Assembly (NCBI GenBank): GCA_020853095.1
Contig: JADYZN010000007.1
Location: 1-64,000 of the forward strand
Source of the DNA: Phycisphaerales bacterium
Lineage (GTDB): Bacteria > Planctomycetota > Phycisphaerae > Tepidisphaerales > Tepidisphaeraceae
Direction: 5' to 3'
DNA length: 64,000 nucleotides
Every line of letters begins with the position of its first letter. Position 1 is the first letter of the stretch. The position numbers were made by a program, and so were the translations under genes. Positions 41,236-48,934 of the stretch are shown here, one piece after another. The notes beneath the pieces were generated by a model. That model searched no databases, was not told the origin of the DNA, and saw nothing but the letters and a program-made list of their open reading frames with translations.

Positions 41236-42393
41236 CTACTCCTGATTCAGTAATTCCCGATACACATTGTCCAACGCCTCCACCATGACGCGCGTATCGA
41301 ATCGCGCCAAGGCGAAATCCCGGCCGGTTTGGCCGAAGCGTTGGCGCATCGGCTCATCGGCGGCGAGCGTCGCGATCGCGCCGGCCAGCTTGGCCGCGTC
41401 GAACGGCGGCAGGACAAACCCGCTGCGGCCGTCCAGCACCGCCTCCTTGGACCCGTCGATGTCGTAGGTGATCACCGGCTTGGCGGCCAGCGCCCCCTGC
41501 GGCAGCGCGCGGGCCAGCCCTTCACGTCGCGAGGGGTGGGCGACGATGTCCATCGCCCCAATCAGTTCCGGAACCTGTTGCGGCGGGACCATGCCGGTCA
41601 GGATAAACCGGTCGCGCAGGCCCATCTGTTCCATCTGCTTCTCATAATTCGCCCGCAACAGGCCGTCCCCCACCCATAAAAATCGCAAATTCGGGTATTT
41701 TCGGCATAAATCCGGGGCGATTTGGATCAGGTCCTCGTGTCCTTTGAGATAAAACAGACGGGCGATCGTGCCGACGACGATCTGGTCATCGGCGATCCCC
41801 AGCCGTTGGCGCACGGCCTGGCGGGTGCGGATGCTATCGACGAACGCGGCCGTTTCCATGCCGCTGTAAACCGTGGTGTATTGTCCCGGCCGGCCGATTC
41901 GTGCCGCCAGCGACTGATCCCGCATCGAATCGGCCACGCAGACGATTTTGTCGGTGATCGGCGCGGCCTGGCGTTCCAGCACCTTGTATGCCTCATTGAC
42001 CGCCCGCCAGCGGCTGGACGTGAAGGACAGGCCGTGAATGGTGTGAACGATTTTGCCCCGGCCGGCGCGATGGGCTGCCCATCGGCCGATGATTCCCGCC
42101 TTGCTGGAATGCGTATGAACGATGTCCGGCGACAACGCCCGCAGCCGGCCGGCCAGCCACTGGTACGTCCGCCAATCCTGAATCGGCAGGATCGATCGGC
42201 GCATCCGCTCGATGACTTCCACGCGATAACCGTATGTCCGCGCCCGCTCCATCAGCGACCCTTCAGGCCCGATGGCCGGCCCGGTGATCAACGTCACCTC
42301 GTGGCCGCGATCGTGTTGACCTTCGCACGACAGAAGCGTGTTTTCCTGTGCTCCGCCGATGATGAGTCGAGTAATGACGTGAACGATCCGCAT
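41236..42393 (-). CDS. Family 4 glycosyltransferase
   Basis: A 385-residue GT-B enzyme. N-terminal half: HVITRLIIGGAQENTLL and DIVHTHSSKAGIIGRWAAHRAG; C-terminal half: VGTIARLFYLKGHEDLI, FLWVGDGLLRANYEKQ and the donor-binding SRREGLARALPQGALAAKPV (EGxxxxLxE-like, with Gln). It is cytoplasmic, with no membrane helix. It sits between lipA (nine-base gap) and the deacetylase (two-base gap). Pairing a GT4 with a GlcNAc-deacetylase occurs both in low-molecular-weight thiol pathways and in polysaccharide loci. The sequence looks more like exopolysaccharide GT4s than BshA. Confidence 0.88.
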   Translation of the reverse strand: MRIVHVITRLIIGGAQENTLLSCEGQHDRGHEVTLITGPAIGPEGSLMERARTYGYRVEVIERMRRSILPIQDWRTYQWLAGRLRALSPDIVHTHSSKAGIIGRWAAHRAGRGKIVHTIHGLSFTSSRWRAVNEAYKVLERQAAPITDKIVCVADSMRDQSLAARIGRPGQYTTVYSGMETAAFVDSIRTRQAVRQRLGIADDQIVVGTIARLFYLKGHEDLIQIAPDLCRKYPNLRFLWVGDGLLRANYEKQMEQMGLRDRFILTGMVPPQQVPELIGAMDIVAHPSRREGLARALPQGALAAKPVITYDIDGSKEAVLDGRSGFVLPPFDAAKLAGAIATLAADEPMRQRFGQTGRDFALARFDTRVMVEALDNVYRELLNQE

Positions 42394-42402
42394 CGATCCC
42401 GC

Positions 42403-43320
42403 TTACCCCACCGCCGCCGCGTGGGCCTGGACCTGTCGTTCGGCGTGATAGCTGCTGCGCACCAGCGGCCCGGATTCGACGTGTCGCAGGCCGCGGCTTT
42501 CTCCCAGCCGTTTCCATTGGACAAATTCATCCGGCGGCACGAACCGCGCCACCGGCAGATGGTGGGCCGTGGGTTGTAAATACTGGCCGATGGTCAGGAT
42601 GTCGCACCCGATCGCCACCAGGTCGTCGATGACCGATTCGATCTCGTCACCCTGTTCTCCCAGGCCGACCATGATGCCGGCTTTTGTGATAAATCCTTTT
42701 TCCTTCGATATTTGCAGCAATTTGAGCGAGCGCTGATATTTGGCCTGCGGGCGGACCTTGCGATACAGCCTTGGGACGGTCTCCAGATTGTGTCCCAGGA
42801 TCACCGGCGTGGCGTCCAGAACCAGTTGCAGGGCCTGCCAGTTGCCGCAGAAATCGGGGATCAGCACCTCGATGCTGGTTCGAGGCGACTGGAGTCGAAT
42901 CTGTCGGATCGTCTCGGCCCAGATGCCCGCCCCGCCATCGGGCAATTCATCCCGGTTGACGCTGGTGATGACGACATGGCCCAGGTCCATCGCCTTGACC
43001 GCCTCCCCCACCCGCCTGGGTTCATCCAAATCCAATTCCGTCGGCCGGCCGGTGGCGATGTTGCAATAACCGCATGATCTCGTGCAGACGTTTCCCAGGA
43101 TCATCAGCGTCGCGGTCCCCGCCGACCAGCATTCGCCCATGTTCGGGCACTTGGCGCTCTGACAAACGGTGTGCAGGCGCTGTTCATTGACCAGCTTTAA
43201 CAGCCGCGCGTACCCCTCGCCCCCCGGCATTTTCATTTTCAACCACGATGGTTTGCGCTGTGTCCCCCCCGCCGCTTCCTGTTGTGGCGTCAAAATCATG
43301 TGCTGTAACGAAACGCTCAT
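42403..43320 (-). CDS. lipA: Lipoyl synthase
   Basis: Radical-SAM enzyme that inserts two sulfurs into octanoyl groups on lipoyl domains. The 305-residue protein shows both clusters: the auxiliary one C-x4-C-x5-C (CQSAKCPNMGEC) and the SAM one C-x3-C-x2-C (CTRSCGYC), then a C-terminal GSS-like RSSYHAE segment with the ligand serine. The length is normal. It is first in a minus-strand unit with the GT4 and deacetylase genes, although these have no obvious link to lipoate. lipB is not in the window. Confidence 0.96.
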   Translation of the reverse strand: MSVSLQHMILTPQQEAAGGTQRKPSWLKMKMPGGEGYARLLKLVNEQRLHTVCQSAKCPNMGECWSAGTATLMILGNVCTRSCGYCNIATGRPTELDLDEPRRVGEAVKAMDLGHVVITSVNRDELPDGGAGIWAETIRQIRLQSPRTSIEVLIPDFCGNWQALQLVLDATPVILGHNLETVPRLYRKVRPQAKYQRSLKLLQISKEKGFITKAGIMVGLGEQGDEIESVIDDLVAIGCDILTIGQYLQPTAHHLPVARFVPPDEFVQWKRLGESRGLRHVESGPLVRSSYHAERQVQAHAAAVG

Positions 43321-43365
43321 AATCCCATTATGCCCCTCCTTTCCCTCCGCCGCCAGCGTCCAAAG

Positions 43366-45048
43366 TCAGAAGCGGACGTTCAGAACACCACCGCTGGGAC
43401 AATCCAGCTCATGCAGGCCGGGACCCACGCCATATTCCTTTGCCAGCGCGACGCCATCCGCCGTTTCCGGCCGGATGGCCGCACCCCGCGGCAGTTTCAC
43501 GATGACCGCGGGATGATCGTCGGCATTGATCAGAACCGTGTGCGTATCTTCATGGATTGCGATGGGATGGCTCGAAAAGGTGGCGGCGATCTCGAACGCA
43601 TTCAACCGGCGATGGAAACTCTGAAAATCTCCGCCGGCCCAACGCGGCGTCAATTCCCCCTGGTTCAACACCGCCTGGTGACGACGGTAAAAGCCCATCC
43701 AGCTCCGCAGTGCGGCGAGGTGATCCTCGGGCAGTTCAAGGATCGGCGCTCCAACCGAAGGGACGCCGAATAATGAGGGGATCACATGCCGATGCACTGC
43801 TGAAACCGGCTCGGCGGCCGACCAGAGGCTCGGATCGTATTGCAACGCCACCCGCGAAGCCATCGGCCATAAATTGGCGAAATTCAGGCGGTTGCTTTCA
43901 GGATCAAACGGAACATCCAGGCAGCGCAGAGAAGAAGTCAACCGCGTGGCCAGAAGATTGGGCGTCAGCGTCCATTCAAAATCCGGCCGCACCGACCGAC
44001 AGGCATCGATCCATCGACGCACCACCAGAGCGTAGGCTTCACCGACATCCTGCCCCACCTCGCCCGGCCCAAGCAGGCCGTAATCATAATCCACCTTGAA
44101 GCCGGTAATCGCGTAACTTTGAACCAACTGTTCCAGCCGCTGTCGAACGTGCTCGACGGCGGCGTTGTTTCGCGGGTCGATCATCGCGTAGCCTTCATCA
44201 AGCCAGGAACGGAGCAACGACGGCTGCAACTGCTGATGAGATCGGCTCTTCATCCCGACCATGAACGGCGCGATCCAAAGCGTGTATCGCAGCCCCATCT
44301 CACGGACCCGCCGGACATGCCCGGCGAAATCAGGGAATTTTCGCGGTGATGGTTCCCAATCCCCCTGCCATTGATGCCACGGCCCCAATACCGCGCCAAC
44401 GCGCTGCGAAGCGTCGTAAGACCATCCATCATCGAGAATCAGGTTGCCAAAACCCAGCTCGGCCGCCAGTTTTGCGCAGCGTTCAATGCGATCCTGATCC
44501 ATGTCGCCATGGAATGCGTACCAGGTGCAGTAGGCGGGTTCAAAACAAGCCGCGGGCGCCGGCGGCGATTCAAAATCACGCCATATCCTGTCGGCCAGTT
44601 TGTGAACCGGCGATGGATCGGTGGATAGCAACAGCTTCGTCCCCGCTGCATTTGGCCAGTGAATGTGCAGGCGGTAGCACGCCTTCGCTTGATCCAGCGC
44701 CCATTCGATGCGAATTTCCTGATCGGCCGGCTCGGCCAAGAGCAACAGTCGGTTATGCAAATGGCGATCCACCAGGGCCAGCAAAGCGGGTTTGTAATAA
44801 GGTGTGGCGACAAATTTCCCCCTCCACACAACCTTCTGCAACGTGCCGCGATCGCCATACGGGAACCACAGGCCGTTGATTCCTCCAATGGGCACGACCA
44901 GAGATGCCGTTATCGGGCCGGAACACCCCGACGGCGGTGACAGATGTGATACACCCGGCTGCCCCGGCTGCAAGGTCTGCCCGTCCGCCACCGGTCCCTG
45001 CTGGGCCTGCCACTGAAGTGATAGCGTCCGTACTTCCAAATCAGACAT
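43366..45048 (-). CDS. Glycoside hydrolase, GH36/alpha-galactosidase-like
   Basis: A 560-residue cytoplasmic enzyme with a beta-sandwich N-terminal region (to about 170) and a TIM barrel. GFGNLILDDGWSYD and ITGFKVDYDYG match the clan-D alpha-galactosidase motifs; the Asp in KVDYDYG is the likely nucleophile, and a second Asp in LRCLDVPFDPES may be the acid/base. The C-terminal 90 residues are a beta-domain. No signal peptide is present. I start at ATG 45048, preceded by GGTGG; the frame is open to 45066. It lies 18 bp downstream of the propeller gene. Confidence 0.8.
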   Translation of the reverse strand: MSDLEVRTLSLQWQAQQGPVADGQTLQPGQPGVSHLSPPSGCSGPITASLVVPIGGINGLWFPYGDRGTLQKVVWRGKFVATPYYKPALLALVDRHLHNRLLLLAEPADQEIRIEWALDQAKACYRLHIHWPNAAGTKLLLSTDPSPVHKLADRIWRDFESPPAPAACFEPAYCTWYAFHGDMDQDRIERCAKLAAELGFGNLILDDGWSYDASQRVGAVLGPWHQWQGDWEPSPRKFPDFAGHVRRVREMGLRYTLWIAPFMVGMKSRSHQQLQPSLLRSWLDEGYAMIDPRNNAAVEHVRQRLEQLVQSYAITGFKVDYDYGLLGPGEVGQDVGEAYALVVRRWIDACRSVRPDFEWTLTPNLLATRLTSSLRCLDVPFDPESNRLNFANLWPMASRVALQYDPSLWSAAEPVSAVHRHVIPSLFGVPSVGAPILELPEDHLAALRSWMGFYRRHQAVLNQGELTPRWAGGDFQSFHRRLNAFEIAATFSSHPIAIHEDTHTVLINADDHPAVIVKLPRGAAIRPETADGVALAKEYGVGPGLHELDCPSGGVLNVRF

Positions 45049-45066
45049 TCCACCACACCGCATCAA

Positions 45067-46272
45067 TTATCGTGCGGATGCCAACGATTCCATCCCGGTC
45101 AACCTCATCACCAATTCACCCACGCCGCCTCCCTGGATGGAGGGTTTGATGGCGTAGATTTTGCCCCCCTTGGTGGCGGCGAAGATCAGGCCATCCTTGT
45201 CGGGGTTGGCGGAGAAAAGTTGCAGGTCGGTCCGTTGGGACTGGAAGACCTGTTTGCCGGTTTTCTGGTCAAAGGCGGTGATGCGATTGTCGCGCGTGCG
45301 CATGTAGGCGAACTGCTCATCGGCCGCCAGAAATTCAACGGCGTCGGGGGCGATCCACTTGGCGTCACGGTTGTCGCCCGATCCGTATTGCGGAAACTTG
45401 CTTTTGGTCTTGTCGATGGCGACCACGCCGATTTCCGGGACCGCCTGATAGACCGTATCGGCCGTCACCTGGGGCGAAGCGGTCAGCGGCCGGCCGGAAA
45501 AATACTGCCACTTGACCTTTCCGGTCATCCGATCCACGCAATACAGCTTGCTGTCGGTCGAGGCGAAATAGACCCCCTCCTGATCCGCCTTCACGTCGGC
45601 CACGATCTTACCGGAAGTCAGAAAGACGCCCCCTTCCAGGGGCCAGATTGCCGAGCGATCTTCGGAGACCGCGTAAATTTTTCCATCCTGTGTGCCGGCG
45701 TACACGATGCCCTGATAGAGCGCCGGGGCTGCCGAGAGCGCTCCGCCGGGCGTCATCACCTGCCAGATGGGAACGGCCGACGGGCGGGTGATGTCCATGG
45801 CGATCAGCCGGCTGCCGCCGGGGTATTCCGAGCCGAAATAGACCACGTTTTTATTCCCCACGGCCGGGGATCGGATGGCGTTTTCGGTGTTGATGGTGCG
45901 CTGGCGGTTGCCCTGGCGGTCATAGACTTCCAACGTCGTGTTGGTCGGGAAGACCAGTTTGTCTCCCAGGACCACCGGCGGAAACAGGTCGATGGCGGCG
46001 CTGGCGACGGCGTCGATGTTCAGCACCTGCCCGCCGGAACGGGACAGGATGTAGGCTTTGTGGCTGTGGGTATAGACGAAAATCAGGTCGTCGCGGACGA
46101 ACATTCGATCGACCGAGTCGTCTTTCAAAGCCAGATCAGCTTCCCAGTGCTGTTGAAAACTCTGGGCGGGAATCGGCTGATTTTGGTCCGTGGTCTGGGG
46201 TGGCGGGTTGTGACGACATCCCATCCCAACGGCGCTCAGCGCCAACACAAGGCTCAACAGTGGCTTATTCAC
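45067..46272 (-). CDS. PQQ-type beta-propeller lipoprotein (BamB-like)
   Basis: A 401-residue exported lipoprotein. The lipobox is AVGMGC at about residues 15-20. The mature protein is a chain of PQQ-type blades, for example AYILSRSGGQVLNIDAVASAAI, PIWQVMTPGGALSAAPALYQGIVYAGTQDGKIYAV, DRMTGKVKWQYFSG and ITAFDQKTGKQVFQSQ. BamB of the outer-membrane assembly complex has this form, but many planctomycetal propellers have other roles. The start is GTG 46272, seven bases after AGGAG. It follows the flippase gene by 103 bp. Confidence 0.85.
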   Translation of the reverse strand: MNKPLLSLVLALSAVGMGCRHNPPPQTTDQNQPIPAQSFQQHWEADLALKDDSVDRMFVRDDLIFVYTHSHKAYILSRSGGQVLNIDAVASAAIDLFPPVVLGDKLVFPTNTTLEVYDRQGNRQRTINTENAIRSPAVGNKNVVYFGSEYPGGSRLIAMDITRPSAVPIWQVMTPGGALSAAPALYQGIVYAGTQDGKIYAVSEDRSAIWPLEGGVFLTSGKIVADVKADQEGVYFASTDSKLYCVDRMTGKVKWQYFSGRPLTASPQVTADTVYQAVPEIGVVAIDKTKSKFPQYGSGDNRDAKWIAPDAVEFLAADEQFAYMRTRDNRITAFDQKTGKQVFQSQRTDLQLFSANPDKDGLIFAATKGGKIYAIKPSIQGGGVGELVMRLTGMESLASAR

Positions 46273-46375
46273 GGGTGTGCTCCTGCTTGTGCGGACCGCG
46301 CTGGAACCGCGATTTCGAGGATCCTCTATTCGCCGCAACGATAGCATTATGAGCGGGTTATCGTCAAACTTCCGG

Positions 46376-47716
46376 TCAGCCCCCCACAAGCCCGATGGAG
46401 GGATTTTGGACTTTCGGGCTGGATTTGAAGCATCCCGCCGAGCGCAGATAGATCACGCACCATGCCAGCCGGGCCACCGCCGCTGCGATGGCGCCGATCA
46501 GGGTTCCGTTGATCCCCATCCAGACCGTCAGCGGCAGTGCGATGGCGGCCGTGGCGATCATGCCGGCCAGGTTGGCGATGAAAAACCAGCGGCTGTGGCC
46601 CATTCCGCCCAATACGCTGCCCAGCATCGTGCCCAGAAAATCGACCGCGTGGCACACCACCAGCATCCTGAGCGCCAGCGTCAGGTCTTCGTATGGCGAA
46701 CCCACCCCATAAAACACCTCCAGCACCAGCACCGGCATCGCGGCCACCAGCAGGTAATAAGGCGTCACCAGCACGGCCCCCAGGAGGGTGTATTTGATCC
46801 CCACCCGCCACGCCGCCTTTGGCCCGCGCAGCAGCGCCCGTGAGGCGGCCGGCACGATCAGGCTGCCGATCCCGAACAGAACCGGGTGAATCACCCCCAG
46901 GATGATCGTGATCGCCGCCAGCCGGCCGGCCTCATCCAAAGTGTAAAAATAGGCCAGCACCCAGGGAACCACCTGCAAACTGACCACGCTCACCAGGCTG
47001 CTGAGCAGCATCCATCGTCCCAGGTCCCAACTGATTTGGACAAACCCCCACCATTGCTGTTTTCCCGCCCAACGAATTCCCAGTTGCAAACCCTGCACCG
47101 CCGCCCCCGCCGCCGCCGCCACGCACATGGCGACAAACGCCATGTGCAAGTTCAACCCGCCCCGTTCAGCGAAAACGAAGATCACCACGGACTGGCCCAG
47201 AAAATGAATCGCATCGCCCCAGATCGCATCGCGATATCGCAGGTGCGCCATCATCGCCCGCCGAATGGTCTCCTGGAGATGCCAAAAGAGCATCGCACCG
47301 CACAACCAGATCGCCAGGTCCGCGCGTTTGAGGACGATCGCGGCGATGGTCGCCGCCCCCATCAAGGGCAGGCTCAACAAACCTGAGAGCAACAGCGATT
47401 GTCCGGCCAGCCGCCGCAACCCCGGCAGGTCGGCCGTCGCTCCTTTGACCGAGAGGGGATAACTCACAAACGCGGCATGAATGCTGTTCAAAAAGAGCAG
47501 GATTCCGAAAAGAATCGCGAAGACACCGTAATCATGACTGGCCACGTTGCGGGCCAGCAGGATGTTGGTGGCGAAATTGCCGACGCTGACCACCCCCTGG
47601 TCGGCGAGGCTCCAGAATCCTTTGCTCAGAGCGGAGCGCGCGGAGACCAATCCCGACTCATCGGCCGACGCGGTCAGGTCCTTGGCTGGAAGCAAAGTGG
47701 GTTGCGGACGATCCAT
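46376..47716 (-). CDS. Polysaccharide flippase (Wzx/MOP superfamily)
   Basis: A 446-residue membrane protein with about 12-14 helices. The N-terminal segment GFWSLADQGVVSVGNFATNILLARNVASHDYGVFAI is typical of RfbX/Wzx exporters of lipid-linked oligosaccharides. Further family cues are the paired helices with charged loops and the terminal WMGINGTLIGAIAAAVARL. It could belong with the propeller, GH36 and GT4 genes in a surface polysaccharide context, though the block is loosely spaced. The substrate is not known. Confidence 0.85.
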   Translation of the reverse strand: MDRPQPTLLPAKDLTASADESGLVSARSALSKGFWSLADQGVVSVGNFATNILLARNVASHDYGVFAILFGILLFLNSIHAAFVSYPLSVKGATADLPGLRRLAGQSLLLSGLLSLPLMGAATIAAIVLKRADLAIWLCGAMLFWHLQETIRRAMMAHLRYRDAIWGDAIHFLGQSVVIFVFAERGGLNLHMAFVAMCVAAAAGAAVQGLQLGIRWAGKQQWWGFVQISWDLGRWMLLSSLVSVVSLQVVPWVLAYFYTLDEAGRLAAITIILGVIHPVLFGIGSLIVPAASRALLRGPKAAWRVGIKYTLLGAVLVTPYYLLVAAMPVLVLEVFYGVGSPYEDLTLALRMLVVCHAVDFLGTMLGSVLGGMGHSRWFFIANLAGMIATAAIALPLTVWMGINGTLIGAIAAAVARLAWCVIYLRSAGCFKSSPKVQNPSIGLVGG

Positions 47717-47937
47717 TCGCGTTAAATTGATCCCTCATCCGCTGTGACTGATGCAGTAAGAAAACGACGCCATTCACTATACTACATAACTGTAAATCCA
47801 TTGGAGATCATCGGCGGATTTGCCGCCCGTTTGAAGATCGACCGGTCAGACGTGGATTTTCTTCGCGCAGCATGTTTGCAAGCCTTTGTTTTATCGGGCT
47901 TTACGAAACATCCGCGAAATGAATGCCCATTTCTGAT

Positions 47938-47967
47938 TTGAAACAGGGTGCATCGGCAAGATATGCT
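47938..47967 (+). promoter_or_regulatory. Promoter of the amidohydrolase gene in an AT-rich gap
   Basis: TTGAAA (47938-47943), 18 bp, TATGCT (47962-47967), 42 bp before the start at 48009. The same TATGCT box is used in the terminase-cassette promoter. The gap 47717-48008 is notably AT-rich; I see no gene I trust in it. Confidence 0.5.
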
Positions 47968-48008
47968 GATGATGAACTTGGATTTCCGAATCACTCAGGA
48001 GTTTGATC

Positions 48009-48809
48009 ATGCCGGTTGATGGGATACAGGCGATTGACGTTCATGCGCATTATGGGATTTATCTTGAACCGGAACGCCCATCTGCCGAGCCGTTCATGAC
48101 GGGCGATGCGGCGACGGTGGTTCGGCGGGCGAAGGAGGCGAATACGCAGTACACGATCGTGTCGCCGTTGCTGGGGTTGTTGCCGCGCGGCAAGGCGGAT
48201 GCGGTCGCGGGGAACGATGAGGCGGCCAGGGTGGTGGCCGAACACGAGGGTTTGTTGCAGTGGGTGATCATTGATCCGCGCCGGCCGCGGACGTTTGAGC
48301 AGGCCGATGAGATGCTCAGGATGCCCAAGTGCGTCGGGATCAAAATCCATCCGGAGGAGCATCTGTATCCAATCAAGGAATTTGGGGAGAGGATTTTTTC
48401 CTTCGCGGCCGAACGGCGGGCCTTGGTGTTGACCCACAGCGGCGAGCAGAACAGCCTTCCGGCCGATTTTGTGCCGTACGCGGATGCTTATCCGGAGATG
48501 AAGCTGATCCTGGCCCACATCGGCTGCGGATGGGATGGCGATCTGGGCCATCAGGTGCGGGCGGTGGCAAAATCCCGCAAGGGGAATCTGTTCGCCGACA
48601 CCTCCAGCGCCAGCAGCATCTATCCGGGTTTGATCGAATGGGCGGTGTCGGAGATCGGTGTGGACCGTGTGTTGTACGGAACCGACACACCGCTGTACAT
48701 GGCCGCCATGCAAAGAACACGGATCGACCGGGCGGAATTGAGCGATTCGCAGAAAAAGCGGATTTTGCGCGAAAATGCGGTGGGGTTGCTGGGAAAGAAA
48801 TTGCCGTAA
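48009..48809 (+). CDS. Amidohydrolase-family protein (Amidohydro_2 type)
   Basis: A 266-residue TIM-barrel metal-dependent hydrolase or decarboxylase. Metal-site pieces are AIDVHAHYG (HxH) near the start, LVLTHSGEQNS, LILAHIGCGWDGD and a final YGTDTPLY with the catalytic Asp. GIKIHPEEHLYP in the middle is also typical. The start ATG 48009 follows CAGGAG by seven bases; the frame is open a little further upstream. The substrate cannot be told. It converges with ppdK. Confidence 0.82.
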   Translation: MPVDGIQAIDVHAHYGIYLEPERPSAEPFMTGDAATVVRRAKEANTQYTIVSPLLGLLPRGKADAVAGNDEAARVVAEHEGLLQWVIIDPRRPRTFEQADEMLRMPKCVGIKIHPEEHLYPIKEFGERIFSFAAERRALVLTHSGEQNSLPADFVPYADAYPEMKLILAHIGCGWDGDLGHQVRAVAKSRKGNLFADTSSASSIYPGLIEWAVSEIGVDRVLYGTDTPLYMAAMQRTRIDRAELSDSQKKRILRENAVGLLGKKLP

Positions 48810-48881
48810 CGAATTTGCGCCCGGTGGAGATGAAATCCATCGTCACCGAAGGCAGGGTGTGATGCGAGATGCACCCGCCGG

Positions 48882-48917
48882 CCCCCACCCTCTCCACAAA
48901 TGCGGAGAGGGTGAGGG
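48882..48917. repeat. Palindrome between amidohydrolase and ppdK genes
   Basis: CACCCTCTCC (48886-48895), loop ACAAATGC, GGAGAGGGTG (48904-48913), with three further pairs after one mismatch. It has no T-run on either side, so it is either a weak bidirectional terminator or a member of a dispersed palindromic family; CCCTCTCC/GGAGAGGG palindromes are common intergenic elements in GC-rich genomes. Confidence 0.55.
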
Positions 48918-48934
48918 AGCGGGTCAACGGGAAA

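Noticed and set aside
41236-42393. Naming the GT4 gene bshA
   Set aside because: Its N-terminal motif is of the general exopolysaccharide GT4 type and not the BshA pattern; only the neighbour resembles a Bsh protein.
47744-47994. Short open frames of 65 and 70 residues on both strands between flippase and amidohydrolase genes
   Set aside because: No ribosome binding site, no recognisable motif, mutually antisense in an AT-rich gap.
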